DNA of 64,000 nt. Source: Isoperla grammatica. Lineage: Eukaryota; Arthropoda; Insecta; Plecoptera; Perlodidae. This document shows positions 13,601-24,200 of this stretch, in pieces (position 1 is the stretch's first letter; the number at the start of each line of letters is the position of its first letter). The stretch is taken from contig OX246743.1 in NCBI GenBank assembly GCA_945910005.1, positions 8,431,673-8,495,672 on the forward strand, read 5' to 3'. The position numbers were made by a program, and so were the translations under genes. Below the pieces are notes generated by a model that was given only the letters and a program-made list of their open reading frames with translations, made no database searches and was not told the origin of the DNA.

Positions 13601-15113
13601 GATCTTATCCCAGAACTCTGCTACTTAATCTAGCAACATAAGCTACATAACACTAAAAAGAGACTGTATACATTCTGGCAGCAACAAAATGAACCAAAGC
13701 CATATTACCACATTACAATCAGCTGTAAATTATTGAATTGTTGAACCTTTCTTGAAACCTAAAATAGTGCAATGGTACAGATTAATAGAGGTACAGTATC
13801 TCATAAAAGTTTTCGTACCAACAATTAGACATTCTATGTATGACATTTAGCAGAAACAACTCCATGACAAAGGAATCGCCCCCCCCCCCCCCCCTCCAAT
13901 CTCGATTTTTTTGATACGGCATATCTCTGCGGTTAGACTCCGATGTGAAGTCTGCACAAGAAGAAAGAAGAAGTGTAACTTTCTTCAATCTGTAAAACTG
14001 AAGAGACGATTTCAATTCTTACACAACCCCCTCTCCCCACGTCCCTTGAAAGGACGTACATTGAAAAGGCTGCACCATAACAGTTTCCAAAGGGACTATG
14101 GTACCGCATCAGGATTTTTGGATTTTGGGCGCTTTTAACGGCGAGGGTCATTCGCGCACCGCATCAGGGAATATGTAGAAAGTTTTCAATTGGAAAGTTA
14201 TAAAAAACTGTGTGTCATGCTAATTCTTTGAAATAACAATTTTAAATACAAATTTTGAAGATAAAGTACGAACAATATTTTGTAATAGGCTTCTTGTTGC
14301 CAATTACTGCAGGCCTAGACTATAGAAATTTAAAAATATAATTGATTATCAAAAGAATAGACTTAACTTAAATTAGTTGTACTGCATAGTATATTTTCTC
14401 GACGTAGGCAGTGTGTTTGGGACACCTGACGTGATTATGTTGTCTTTACTCCTTCCATTCTGAAAACAAACAACAATTACGTGTTTTTCAGGGAGATTCC
14501 AATATTGTCTGCCAAGAATATGGAAGAGCTGAACCACGTTTCCAAAGACGCCAGCTATCACAAATTCATGGTTGTTCGGCATCCGTTCGCAAGACTAGTT
14601 TCCGCATATCGAGACCGATTCGAAGACAACTCGAGGTTTACAAGCCAAGCGTACCTCTACGCTCCGAGCATACTTAGAAGGACGCGCCCTTCCCTCGACA
14701 TACCCCGAAGTGAAATGTTTTTGAATGGTCGGAAGGACAAACTGGTAGTAGTTCCAACGTTCGAAGAGTTTATTAGGTGGCTGATTGCAACTAAATCAGA
14801 TCAGTATGACGTGCACTGGAATCGCTACACTGATCACTGTTCACCGTGCGTGATTAAATACGACACCGTTATTAAACTCGAGAATTTCGAAGACACGAAA
14901 CCGAGCTTCATGAAGAAGCTCCGAGTAGACGTGAAACATTTACAACAGACGAAAGGTGGTCCAACATCGTTCCAAACAAGCTGTGCGTATTTTTCGCAGC
15001 TAAGCCCCGAGCAAATACGATCGATCTACCGCATCTATAAACCGGATTTCAAACTGTTCAACTATTCGGTTGAAGAGTACAGTGGTTGTGCGAAACAACA
15101 ATACTCACCTTGA
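7377..15113 (+). CDS. Carbohydrate (chondroitin/HNK-1 type) sulfotransferase, 354 aa, three exons
   Basis: Predicted Golgi type II membrane enzyme that transfers sulfate from PAPS to a glycan (sulfotransferase-2 family, CHST8-14 group). Exons 7377-7619, 7805-8004 and 14492-15113 join in phases 0 and 2 to give 354 residues, the usual length for the family. Residues about 31-53 form one hydrophobic signal anchor. The PAPS 5'-phosphosulfate loop is CWIHKSASTSW (120-130). The 3'-phosphate site is RHPFARLVSAYRDRF (177-191). Conserved C-terminal features include FEEFIRWL and HCSPC. Typical CHST11-type proteins have CYVPKVACTNW at the first loop, so the Lys and Ser/Thr positions are kept. The substrate cannot be told from sequence. 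Intron 2 (6.5 kb) is full of transposons. The stop codon lies 2 bp from the opposing UBA2 stop. Confidence 0.9.
7805..8004 (+). CDS. Sulfotransferase exon 2 (5'-phosphosulfate binding)
   Basis: Acceptor TTTACAG| at 7804 and donor TATAG|GTGGGT, phase 0 in and phase 2 out. It encodes the PAPS loop CWIHKSASTSW. The last two bases AG join the G of exon 3 to give Arg. Confidence 0.85.
8005..10430. other. First part of sulfotransferase intron 2, no gene seen
   Basis: AT-rich intronic sequence. Short frames such as 9113-9379 show no homology I recognise and no good splice context. Confidence 0.5.
10431..11100. mobile_element. PIF/Harbinger-like MITE, 670 bp
   Basis: Termini AGCAGCTGTTACACGG and CCGTGTAACAGCCGCT are inverted, and TTA duplications flank them (10428-10430, 11101-11103). 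The subterminal parts are long purine-rich AAAAGTR arrays on one side and their complement on the other, extending the inverted repeat to about 60 bp. No transposase is present. A 3-bp TTA duplication fits PIF/Harbinger. Confidence 0.85.
11416..11895. mobile_element. Inverted-repeat element, 480 bp, superfamily unknown
   Basis: Termini GGGCTGCGTACCAAC (11416-11430) and GTTGGTACGCAGCCC (11881-11895) are perfect inverted repeats. The inside is built of CAGTCACTGCAGTGACTG-like units. No clean target duplication is visible, so the outer limits may be off by a few bases. Confidence 0.6.
11953..12639. mobile_element. Non-autonomous hAT-like element, 687 bp, nested
   Basis: Termini CAGTGGCGTGCGGTGAGG and CCTCACCGCACGCCACTG are perfect 18-bp inverted repeats. 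Perfect 8-bp duplications TGTTTCAC lie at 11945-11952 and 12640-12647. It interrupts the older hAT remnant, so it is the younger insertion. Confidence 0.9.
12762..12932 (+). pseudogene. BED zinc-finger fragment of a hAT transposase
   Basis: From an ATG at 12762 the frame reads a ZBED-type finger start: SDVWKSFGF, then KHVVCRQCYTSV with the CxxC pair. In ZBED/hAT proteins this is followed by an H-rich second half and a dimerisation domain; here the frame runs into a poly(G) tract and the right terminus instead. It is an internally deleted transposase, not a host gene. Confidence 0.7.
13162..13247. repeat. 43-bp tandem duplication
   Basis: Two adjacent identical 43-bp units (13162-13204, 13205-13247) starting AGACACCAAG. 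Intronic. Confidence 0.85.
13441..13577. repeat. Imperfect inverted repeat, MITE-like
   Basis: AGCTGACAAATTTGAAAGT (13441 on) is inverted at about 13550-13577, with CAATGTTACTTT/AAAGTAACATTG further in. A related ACTGACAAATTTGAG plus CGCGACTTTTT pair occurs at 38710-38945, so this is a repeated family. Ends are not delimited. Confidence 0.5.
14492..15113 (+). CDS. Sulfotransferase exon 3 (catalytic C-terminal part)
   Basis: Acceptor TTTTTCAG|G; 206 codons to TGA at 15111-15113. It holds the 3'-phosphate motif and the conserved C-terminal region. The family-like sequence ends about 10 residues before the stop. Confidence 0.92.
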
Positions 15114-15115
15114 AT

Positions 15116-15294
15116 CTAACTGATCTCAATGATGTCATCGTCCATCTTGTTGGTGTCGTCGTTTCCGTTGACCTTTCTCTTCTTGGAGGCGGAGCTCGTC
15201 TCGTCGAGGTCGCTCATCTTTCTCTTCTTGGCGTCCGGGTCTCCGGCCTCCTCGGCCACCATCACGATATCGTCGTCATCGTCTTCCGTCACAC
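15116..15294 (-). CDS. UBA2: UBA2 exon 8 (nuclear-localisation tail)
   Basis: Acceptor GTCTCAG|GTG. It encodes 59 residues, acidic then basic, to TAG at 15118-15116. The convergent sulfotransferase stop is 2 bp away. Confidence 0.9.
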
Positions 15295-18200
15295 CTGAGA
15301 CACATTGGAAAGAATTTTAAACACGCATTGGTAAATTAATGTACTCCTCTTTTTCTACTCGAAATTTGTAAATAGTTTATAGCCTAATTTGAGTAAAAGA
15401 TAGAAATAATAATATGTATCTGGCTTGTATGCAGGATATTTTACCAGCATGTACACAATATGTAATTGTAATAAGTGAAATAATTTACTTAAAGGGTTAG
15501 TCAGATAAAAAACTAAAAAACTATCATTTGTATATGTCCATCCTCAAATATGGAAAACATGACGAAAAGATACCGTACTTTAAAAGCAGGTGGTTAAAAA
15601 ATTAAAGAAAACGCGATTTTTTGGCTTGTTGCTACCAAGTAGCACCGAGCAACTCTTCTCATGGTAATTCCCATATGAAAAAAATGTTGCCTCGAGATAG
15701 TAAAACCACTGCTAAAATAGGGCACCTATCAAAAAATCGATCAGGAGGTTTAATGTGCATCGTTTCTCTACCGATAACATGCTTTTTAGTACGAACGTGT
15801 ACTTCTACAACATGCCCTGCAATTAATTTTCTTGTGACTTGATGTGACGAAAAGTTGCAATCTGTTTTGAGCGGTACTGTCCGCAGTCGCCGAGTGTTTC
15901 GCGGAGCGCTGGCTGGACTCGTATTACACAATGAGTGCTCTGTCTATCAGGCAGGCGTTAGCGACCTAGGAACCGATACAGCTGTACTACGCTTTAGAAG
16001 AAAAATGCAGCAGAGGTTGCAAAGTGAATCTTATAGAATAGCTAAATGTTCACTATCTTTTTTCTTGCATTGAAGCAACCTATAGCCCTATCAATTTTAT
16101 TTTACACATAACTGAATTTCATGCACTAATGACTCATTGGTGATTTTTTAGTTTATCATCTGACTAATCCTTTAATGAAAATCAATGGACTAGGGAAGTT
16201 GAGTTGGAGAAGAAGACACAAATTGAAAAAAAAACATAAATAGTATGTGGATGATAACCCTGTGTAGGGTCCACTACAGCACAGCATGTACACAATGTGT
16301 AATTGTAATAAGTGAAATAATTTACTAAATGAAAATCAATGGACTAGGGAAGTTGAGTTGGAGAAGACACAAATTGAAAAAAAAAAACACAAAATATAAA
16401 TAGTATGTGGATAATAACCCTGTATAGGGTCTACTACAGCACAGCATGTTATTTTTTGCTCTATTTGAAAGATGGGTAGCCGGTGAGGTGTTTTTACAGC
16501 CCTATGTATGTACAGCAACTATGTAATATATTTATTAAGGACAGGACAAAAACCTTCGTTATGCCATATTCCCAAGTTACTTCCAACGGAATTACACTCT
16601 TACCATTGGCTGTTGATGCAACTGGATCCTCCTCCTTGGGTTTCAATTGGTCTAGGTCTGCAATCACCTCAAACTCTGGTTTGTCCTTTTCAACCGGCTT
16701 GTGATTGATTGTTACGCTCAGTTCGTAGTTTTGTAGGAAGTCGTCCACTTTCAAGATGCAGCCGTCCGTAACTCCCATCTCCTAAAGTACATTCAACACA
16801 CAGTTTAGAAAATGTTATATTTGGAGGGTTAGGTCATAACTAGGACGAAGGGTGCAGGGAGAGAAATGTAAAGGAGTAGGTCAAGGTGGATATTCAAGGG
16901 TCAAGCCTCAGTGCAAGGGGGTACTGCACACCACAGTCATGCTTTTTGTATGCAATTGTGTTGAGTGGGAAAAATGATAGGAACCAACAGCTTACCTCGA
17001 TGTTTGAGATGACAGTAGCGGTTTAAAATTACAATTCAGACTGAACGTTTCGGCTTGCGCAGCCTTGTCCATCTGTCGGTGTAGAGAAGCTAACTAAAGA
17101 TTACTATATACAAGAATGTAAATGAGGCGCTGTTGGTGGTGGAGAGGAGAGTTTTAACCAGGTAATCTACAATAACAATAATAATGTTAATACAGTGAAA
17201 CCTCCTTTGTACGTTTTCGAGGGACCCGTGACAAAAAAAACGTGGTAACGGGAAAAACGCACTATTGAAATACTTCAAATTTGTCTTTTCATACATTCTT
17301 CCTAGCACTTATAATCTTGTAAAAGCTCTCCCCCCCCCCCCCCCTGACACCAGGCCTGGCGACCAAGGTCATGTAGCTAGACTAGGCTGTGATGATGTAT
17401 TATAAAAAAACTCGAGTGGGTAAAAATATTGTTTTCTATACTTAGGATAATAGGAGTAGTCGAAGTGCGAGGGCAATGTTTAATTATCTCTGTAGTTTGA
17501 CAAAAGCCTTTTGTAAAGAGGACCACTGGACGAGGGTTTGTTATTTATGGTAAGCAGGTAAAGAACCTCAGTGCCGGCAGCCGAGATCGTAGATACAACG
17601 ACCCTTTCAGAGACCCCCCCCCCCTTTCACCCGGAACGAGATGCAGATGGTCAAGGTCAAGGCACTCACTGGCCGCTGGGTTGCATTGTGTTGAGCGATG
17701 GAAAGGGGTGGGGGGGGGGGGGGGGGGCGCTTCGCAGAACTGGGATGAATGAATGACTAAAGTGATCGTCTTGAACAATAACAACTTGTAATTCGACTCA
17801 CTGGCTGGCCGGAAAAACCGATTATGAGAACACAGAAAACGTACTATAGGATCCAATTACCTTGACGGACTGATTTTTGAAACGCATTAACGTAAAAAAC
17901 GTAATATTGGGAAACGTATTAAAGAAATAAATTATGCAAAAATGCCATAAGGCTTCGCCGGGACCTCGTAAAAAAAACGCAGAAACGTAAAAAACGTAGA
18001 AAAGCGAAACGTACAAAGGCGGTTCTACTGTAGTAGATTGATCTTAGAGTTTACTTACGCCTAGTGTTTTGTCGTTATTTTCCTCCGTTTCCCCCTCTTC
18101 GCTAGAGATCAGTACTTTGCCGGCGCCGAACATGACGTCTGGCGCGACCATATGCAGGGCCTTCTTCAACACCTGCTCCTCCAGTTCCTTGCAGGTCATC

Positions 18201-21200
18201 GTGTTCACGTCGAGAATGACGCCCACCTCGGGTTTCGCCGAGCACACGGTGCACTTTGGCCTGGGCGGGTTCAGCAGCTTCTCGGGCACGATCTGCTGGT
18301 TCCGATGGTTCGGCCTGATGCGCAGGTAGACGGACTGACACTCGTCGTACTTCCCCTGCAACACCTTAAACGCGTGGAGCACGATGATGCCCGCTATGAT
18401 CGCGTTGGTCGTGGCTATCGCGGGTATTATGTTGCCGGCCATCGACTTTATGTCGAAACGGCTCTTTTGAGAGATGCCGAAAATGTGCGACCGTATGTTG
18501 GCGCACGCGCACACAAAGTCCATCGCGTTCTTGTCGTCCTTGTCCCAGATGAGAATGTCGTCGTTTTCTAGCTTCTCTAACGCGGTCTTTAGGTTTTGAC
18601 AACTTGCGGCGAAAATCTCTGCACATTCTTTGACGCTCCATAAACGCTGATCCTTCAAATTGTTGTCGTCTTCCAATTTACTGCTTCCTGCAACTGAAAG
18701 TTCAAGTTCATTTAGAAAATACAGTTTGCTGAGAATATTCTTTGAATAATATTCTTCTTGACTTAGGCCTACATGTATACAGGTACCGGTATGCAAAAAC
18801 ATGAAGTGCTGGTCTAGTGGGTTCATACTTCATTCCTGCTTCTAATGCAGATGGTTCAGGGTTCGAATCTAAGTTCGGACATGGCTTTTTTAACACTGGA
18901 ACTTGACTTTTTATTAATATGATAGTGGTGCATATGTAAATGGTGAATTTAGAGCTGTCATAGCACTGTGAAGCACATAATAAATGGTCAATGTCCCCCA
19001 CTGAAAATCACTTCTCATTTTTAGGTAGGCTAAGTTCAAGTTTTTCTACACTCGCTGAGTGATCAAGACCACGAGTTGGGCGAAATGTCTCCGTTTATTG
19101 TATTTGTCTACTCATCTACATGTATGTTTCTCAAAGCGACCTACCACCTTTCTCAGGTAAACTGTCATCCTTCTGCACCATTTCCGTCACTAGAACACGT
19201 TTATATTGTTCCGAGAACCAATTAATTGAGTGGTATAAATATATATATCAAACCTGCGTCGGGCAGATCCCTCCACGAGAGCGGCACGGGCGGTCGCCTC
19301 GTCTCCCACAGCTTGCCCATGCTCAGCAGGTAGCGTATGTCGTCGTGAAACAGCTTGGTGAAGAGTTTCTCTGCATCGTAGTGGCACGCCTGTGCCCACC
19401 CCCTCGTCGACACGCGCTTCACGTTGCCAGCGTCGTTGGCCTCCCCCGCCATGGCTCCCTCCCCCGCCACCCCCACCGCCTCGGGGTCGGCTGAGTCGGG
19501 GGAGACGTCCTCGTCCCCGTCCGCCTCCCCAAACAGCTGACTGCAACGGCCATTCCAGTTTTATCCAATCGAGTTTAATATCTCAACATTAAGTTTTTTT
19601 TTTTTTTACGTAGCCTAATAACGAACGAATAATTAATCCTAGGTTGTTAGTGAGACGGCACACTCAACAAATTTAACAACTTTAGGCAAGGTTAGTTACA
19701 AGGAAAATAAGGATGTTGGTGTCAGCCACCATAGAAGCAGTTGAGCTCTCTATCCATTCCCCAAAATTAACATAGCCTAATGTACAAAGGTGCACTTGAA
19801 AGAGCTACTTACTTGAACAGATGTTTTGCCCAGACGATGCAGTGGATTGGTTCGCTGGGCGTGTTACGAATCGTACATCCGGGATACGTTTTCTGAGGTG
19901 CTTTGGGCTGGCATTCGTAGCACTGTGTCAGACCTTTCTTGATGAGTTCCACCTGACCGGCGTAGCCTTCCGTTCCACTCTCGATCAGAGGTATGTCGGC
20001 GGCCAAACACATTCTGTTGACGTGATTACGGGCCGCACGGTTATCGAGCGCGTTCATGACCACGTCGAAGGTTTTGAAGAAGTTGACGCCATAGTCGGTG
20101 CTGGAACATTGATCAAAAATATTGCATTAGGCCTAATAGAAATTGATTTAACAATTGTCAATGCGTCAGGCTTAGTCATTAGGCTACTACACATGTAGGG
20201 TTTTAAATGGTGGAAAAAAACCGGGTTTTTTTCGGAAAAAAACCCGGGTTTTTTGGTTTTTTTCCGATGCTCTGGAAAAGTAGGATTTTTTGGGAAAAAT
20301 TGAAAATAGGCCCAAAGTACTACTACAAATAACCAATTTAAACTTTTAACGTTGTTACAAATACAAACAATGCAAGACACCAAGAATAGAGATACTAATC
20401 ATAATCCTAAATCCTTACTACTAATGAACAATGCATGATTATGGATTAAAGATTATGAATTAACATTTTTTAAATAAAAACGTTAGAAAAATAAAGCTTC
20501 AGCCTAGTCCTCACACACGAGTTTGTGTATAGGCCTATACTCATCAGTAGAGATCCTTGTATTTCGCAATGCGCGACAGCGCGAAATCACTTGAAACGTG
20601 CAGCAATTGAAATATGTTGGCATGACAGTCATTTGTGAGTCCAAAAATAGTCTTTTTGAATCACGAAATCCTGTGTATACGCGAAATAGCATAAGTTTAC
20701 TGTTATAAAAACGAAAAAGACTGAAGCTGTTGAATTGACGCGAAATCGCCGAATTTCCGTCAAAAACGTAATTTTCAACATTTTCTGCACTGACTGCAGT
20801 GACCCTTCCACCCCTGCTAAACCGGCTCGCAACAGATTTTTCTCGTAGCTTGTGCGTCGACTGCATTCCGCATTCCTAGCGACAGATTTCTTTTTTTTCT
20901 TCTTTTCTTTCGCGACAATGTAGGCATGCCACATACGTTAGAATACTAGATACAAATTAGATTTGGTAAATTAAAATTGAAACACCGCCAAAAAGCTGAA
21001 ATTACTGCTCAACAGCAAAATTTGGATTTAATGAAACGAAATATGCTAAAAAATAAAACCATTTACAAGGATCTCTACTCATCAGTCATAATCATCTCAT
21101 TCTCATTCTCATCACAATCAATCTGTCTCTCTCCAAGTTAGGCCTAACTCATTCCTGACCCTGGTCCTCCTATGGTGATCAATTACATACTCAGTGGTAA

Positions 21201-24200
21201 GCCTCACCCACTTCCTCATTGGCATCTAAATCTTCAAGAAGTTGAAAATCATCATCATCATTAGCAGCTACAGAACCTACAATTTGTGATTTTTTTTGGT
21301 GGCATAGAGCTTTGTCTATGTGGCCAGTGGCCCAGTAGGCAGTAAATAGTCTCCATTACCTTTCTTCCTGGTTCTTCATTACAGCTTTACATTAGATTAG
21401 ACGTCGGTCACATTTCTCACCACAAGGAATTTACATATTACACATTTTAGGTGAAAACGAAATTTTCCCAAAATTTCCCGGGTTTTTTGGAAAAAAACTG
21501 AAAAAAACCGGGTTTTTTTCCCAAGCAAAAAATTTCAGGAAATTTTAAAACCCTATACACATGTGACAGCCACACAATTTAGGCCTACGTTTTTACTAGT
21601 AACATTTTTAACATTGTGCGGTTATCAAGAATGCTTTTAAGCATTAAAAATGTTAGGCCTAATCAACATATTATTTTTGTAATTAAATTAACTATGAAAC
21701 AAAGTTTTTGCTACAGTGGTTGAAATTCCAAAAAATGACAATTTAATATATATATAAAGACAATTTAACTAAATCAATTTCCCAAATAAAACAATAGATT
21801 GTGATTGATAACTACAGACAGGTATAAATACAATAGCCTAATAATTATCAATTCTCTTTTAGTGTTTAGGGTAGGCCTATAAATGATAATTTTTAAAATT
21901 ACAATACTAAGTGGCCCACCTCATGAAAAGCAATGTTGGGTAGGAACGGATTTTTTAAGTTCCGTTCCTAGGAACTATTCCTTTTTAAGGAACTAATGAA
22001 TGCTACAGTTCCTTTTTTCCAGCCAGAACTGTGGAATGCCATAGTTCCAATTTTCCAGGAACTGTAACTTCTTTTCATAAGTTCCTTTTATTTTTACTTG
22101 ACTGTACAAGCTTCAAGGACGAAAGCGCCAAAACATAGTTTACTTACAAGATTACAGAAACGAGAAATCAATAACAACTTTTTTTGTAATATTTCATTCT
22201 TGTCAACCCATCCCAACCCTCCACCTGCTACGCCACCCCCGCGTGGGGTCTCCAATTAGTCGCACACCGGCACAAGTTGAAGACCCGAAACCGGTGACTG
22301 TGTGCGTGCGGAATAAGCGTGTCATGTCACTTATAACTGACCAACCGTCCAACCCCTCCTATACACAGGTGTGAGAGCAACATGACTCTGTCATTTCCAA
22401 AATCAAACAAAACATGAAATAAATCACTTGTCAACCCATCACATCAGTCAATGTTCCCCTAACCCCCCGGCGGTGTTAATACCAATTATTCGCATCGCCA
22501 GTGAAACTGCATTAGAATTTATTGGAAACGGGAAGGCTTTGATGATGAAACATGTGGGGTGGGGGTTGAAGTAGTTTAGGAGCAAGGAGCTGTCTCAATA
22601 TTCACTGATCTATTAAATTCTTAGCGACAAGTGCATGTGACAACATCGCTGTCTCTTTCGATCGTTTTGTTATATAATGTCTGGTGTTCGTGGCAATAAC
22701 ATAGGCCTACTGCCCTTTAAAAAACAAAGACCATTTTTTTTTTCTGGGCGAAAGTGATATTTTCGGCGACGAAAAAAATTTTCGGCAAAATGCTTGCTGA
22801 ATGATGAGAACTTTGAAAATTGTTTGCGCCTGAAAATTGGACTGTAAATATTTGTATACGTAACTTGCAAATAATCAATCATCATTTATTAATTATTATT
22901 CATGATCATTGTCGTAAGTCAAGTAGGCCGAGTGACGATTACTAAATTTTGTAATTGAGAAATCTAATGACAAATGTGATGTGTTAGTGTTAGTTGCATT
23001 TACGCCCGCTGAATATTTGGCTCGGGACTAAATTGCTTTCTTTTTCCATAGCAACCATCAATCAAAAGTGGACCGTCATGATACCGGGCCTTACTCACCC
23101 GCATTTTCAATACAATATCCTCATTTTGATTCCCACAAATCTCAACTGGTCATATTTTGGCGTTATTTGCGAACCCTTGGCATTAAATTTAATTTGAAAA
23201 CTTTAATAAAATTAATTATAATAGTTATTAATAATTAATATAAATTTTAATGCATTAAGAATTAATAAGAATATAAAATAACCTTTTACTTTTAGTCAAT
23301 GCTCTTGGTGTAATGCATAAACCCGGATAATAACCATTGAGTCGATGGTTAGTATCCCGCTCGGCAATATCCCAAGAAAAACTGTTGTTTGTGGAAAGGA
23401 ACTATTTAGGAACTTAGTTCCATTTTGAAAGGAACTAATGAATGCCCCAGTTCCTTTTTTTTAGAGGAACTTGGAACTGGAAAGAGTTCCTTTTTCCTTG
23501 CGTGGAACTGGAACTAGGTCCATTTTTTATGGAACTTACCCAACACTGATGAGGAGCTAATGAACTGAAAAATGTTCATTTTGCATGGTAGGCATATTAA
23601 ATTGGAAATATGTCCTTTTATAAAATGTACACTTGGCATACAGTAGGCCCCTCACCACAAACTTCACACTAACCTTGTAATGTTGTCATGGTAGGCTTTG
23701 ATGACGCAATTGGGATTGAATTCCAAAGCACTCTCTCGAGCGACTAGTGCTTTTGATTTCCCCACATGTTGTTTGTGGAAGAGAAACTGTCGATTTAGAT
23801 TACTCACATCAATAGTATCCAAATCAATCTGGAAAATAGATGGGCACATATCTTATTATGGCATCACAATATAAAAGAATATAGGCCCCTAGGCCCTAGC
23901 CAAGACATCCACTAGCATACTCAACTAAATTACTAAAGGCTCATTCACAATCAGTTTTAAAGCGTAAGGTCTAAAGCGTAAAGGTGCATTCACAATCTTT
24001 ACTAGTACTATGGTTTAATGATTAAGACTAAGACAAACCTTAGTCACAGCCAATCAGAGTGCAGTATTCTCCCTCCCAGCCAATGAAAGAAGCCTGTGGC
24101 TTAGTCTTAATCATTAAACCATAGTGCTAGTAAAGATTGTGAATGCACCTTAAGGCGTATGGTTTAATATTGCCAAGCGTATGTTTCAATGTTACTGTTC

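Noticed and set aside
19040..19085. Another hammerhead-like motif (GATCAAGACC..GTTGGGCGAAATGTC)
   Set aside because: The CTGATGA core is disrupted and stem II is poor.
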